Of a DNA stretch of 5,781 nucleotides, positions 5,647 to 5,781 are shown piece after piece (position 1 is the stretch's first letter; each line of letters starts with the position of its first letter). A model generated the notes under the pieces. It was given only the letters and a program-made list of their open reading frames with translations, did no database searches and was not told the origin of the DNA. Origin of the DNA: Opitutaceae bacterium (GTDB taxonomy: Bacteria; Verrucomicrobiota; Verrucomicrobiia; Opitutales; Opitutaceae); assembly GCA_003168315.1 (NCBI GenBank), contig PMSP01000208.1:1-5781 (forward strand), written 5' to 3'. The position numbers and the translations under genes are program-made.

Positions 5647-5781
5647 ATGAGCTCACCGCGCAAGCCCGTACTCCTCGTGATCCGCGACGGCTGGGGGGAC
5701 AATCCCCACCCCGAGCAGGACGCCTACAATGCCACACACCTGGCGAAGCAGCCGTGCGACGACATGCTGCCCGCGCGCTGC
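5647..5781 (+). CDS. gpmI: 2,3-bisphosphoglycerate-independent phosphoglycerate mutase, N-terminal part
   Basis: The first 45 codons of cofactor-independent phosphoglycerate mutase, which interconverts 3- and 2-phosphoglycerate in glycolysis and gluconeogenesis through a phosphoserine intermediate and two metal ions. The gene continues past the right edge; the catalytic Ser and most metal ligands are beyond the window. The visible part has KPVLLVIRDGWG, with Asp14 as the expected first metal ligand, then NPHPEQDAYNATHLAKQP and a DDML motif, matching the family's DGWG...NA...A..P..D.L pattern. The Arg before DGWG and the long loop before NA look like the form I associate with planctomycete and verrucomicrobial enzymes. 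ATG 5647 is the only reasonable start: the next Met is residue 40, after the metal-binding motif. No ribosome-binding site precedes it, and the likely transcript leader is very short. It is divergent from the hemH unit. Confidence 0.88.
   Translation, partial: MSSPRKPVLLVIRDGWGDNPHPEQDAYNATHLAKQPCDDMLPARC

Noticed and set aside
5552..5737. 61-codon minus-strand frame covering the divergent region and gpmI start
   Set aside because: It overlaps the gpmI coding start and promoter, and has no recognisable sequence.
1..5781. Mobile element, CRISPR array, tRNA or defence-system signatures
   Set aside because: I found no terminal repeats, direct-repeat arrays, tRNA-like folds or transposase motifs. 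The lone RuvC has a housekeeping-type motif set and no Cas or phage neighbours.

Overview
The window is GC-rich, gene-dense bacterial chromosome with two blocks of genes on opposite strands. The best guess is a member of the PVC superphylum, probably Verrucomicrobiota. This rests on the ferrochelatase, which carries a cysteine-rich insertion also known to me from Bacteroidetes/PVC-type enzymes, and on the long 'DGWGDNPHPEQDAYNA' N-terminus of the phosphoglycerate mutase. Both are recalled family resemblances, not searches, so the taxonomy is an inference.

Layout. Positions 1-1442 are on the plus strand: the last 28 codons of an unidentified gene, then a TauE/SafE-type membrane transporter (84-818) whose TTG start overlaps the previous stop, then a RuvC Holliday-junction resolvase (843-1442). 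The resolvase gene runs convergently into the next block with only 13 bp between stop codons, and an inverted repeat there spans both stops. Positions 1456-5541 are on the minus strand and look like one transcription unit, read from right to left: a small lysine-free acidic protein of unknown function (5224-5541), ferrochelatase hemH (4158-5192), and a large soluble hybrid sensor histidine kinase (1456-4161) whose GTG start overlaps the hemH stop by 4 bp. A 105-bp divergent intergenic region (5542-5646) separates this unit from the start of a cofactor-independent phosphoglycerate mutase (5647 onward, plus strand), which runs off the right edge. That intergenic region holds a good sigma70-type promoter facing the mutase and a small perfect inverted repeat near the minus-strand gene.

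How the genes work together. The three plus-strand genes have no obvious shared pathway; they look like housekeeping genes packed head to tail. The minus-strand unit is more suggestive: a PAS-rich cytoplasmic kinase that is translationally coupled to the last enzyme of haem synthesis might respond to haem, redox state or oxygen, but nothing in the sequence proves this. I see no mobile element, CRISPR array, tRNA, rRNA or phage gene, and no convincing new multi-gene system. The points most worth a second look are the putative iron-sulphur insert in ferrochelatase, the hemH-kinase coupling with its unknown leader gene, and the unusual initiation regions of gpmI and ruvC.
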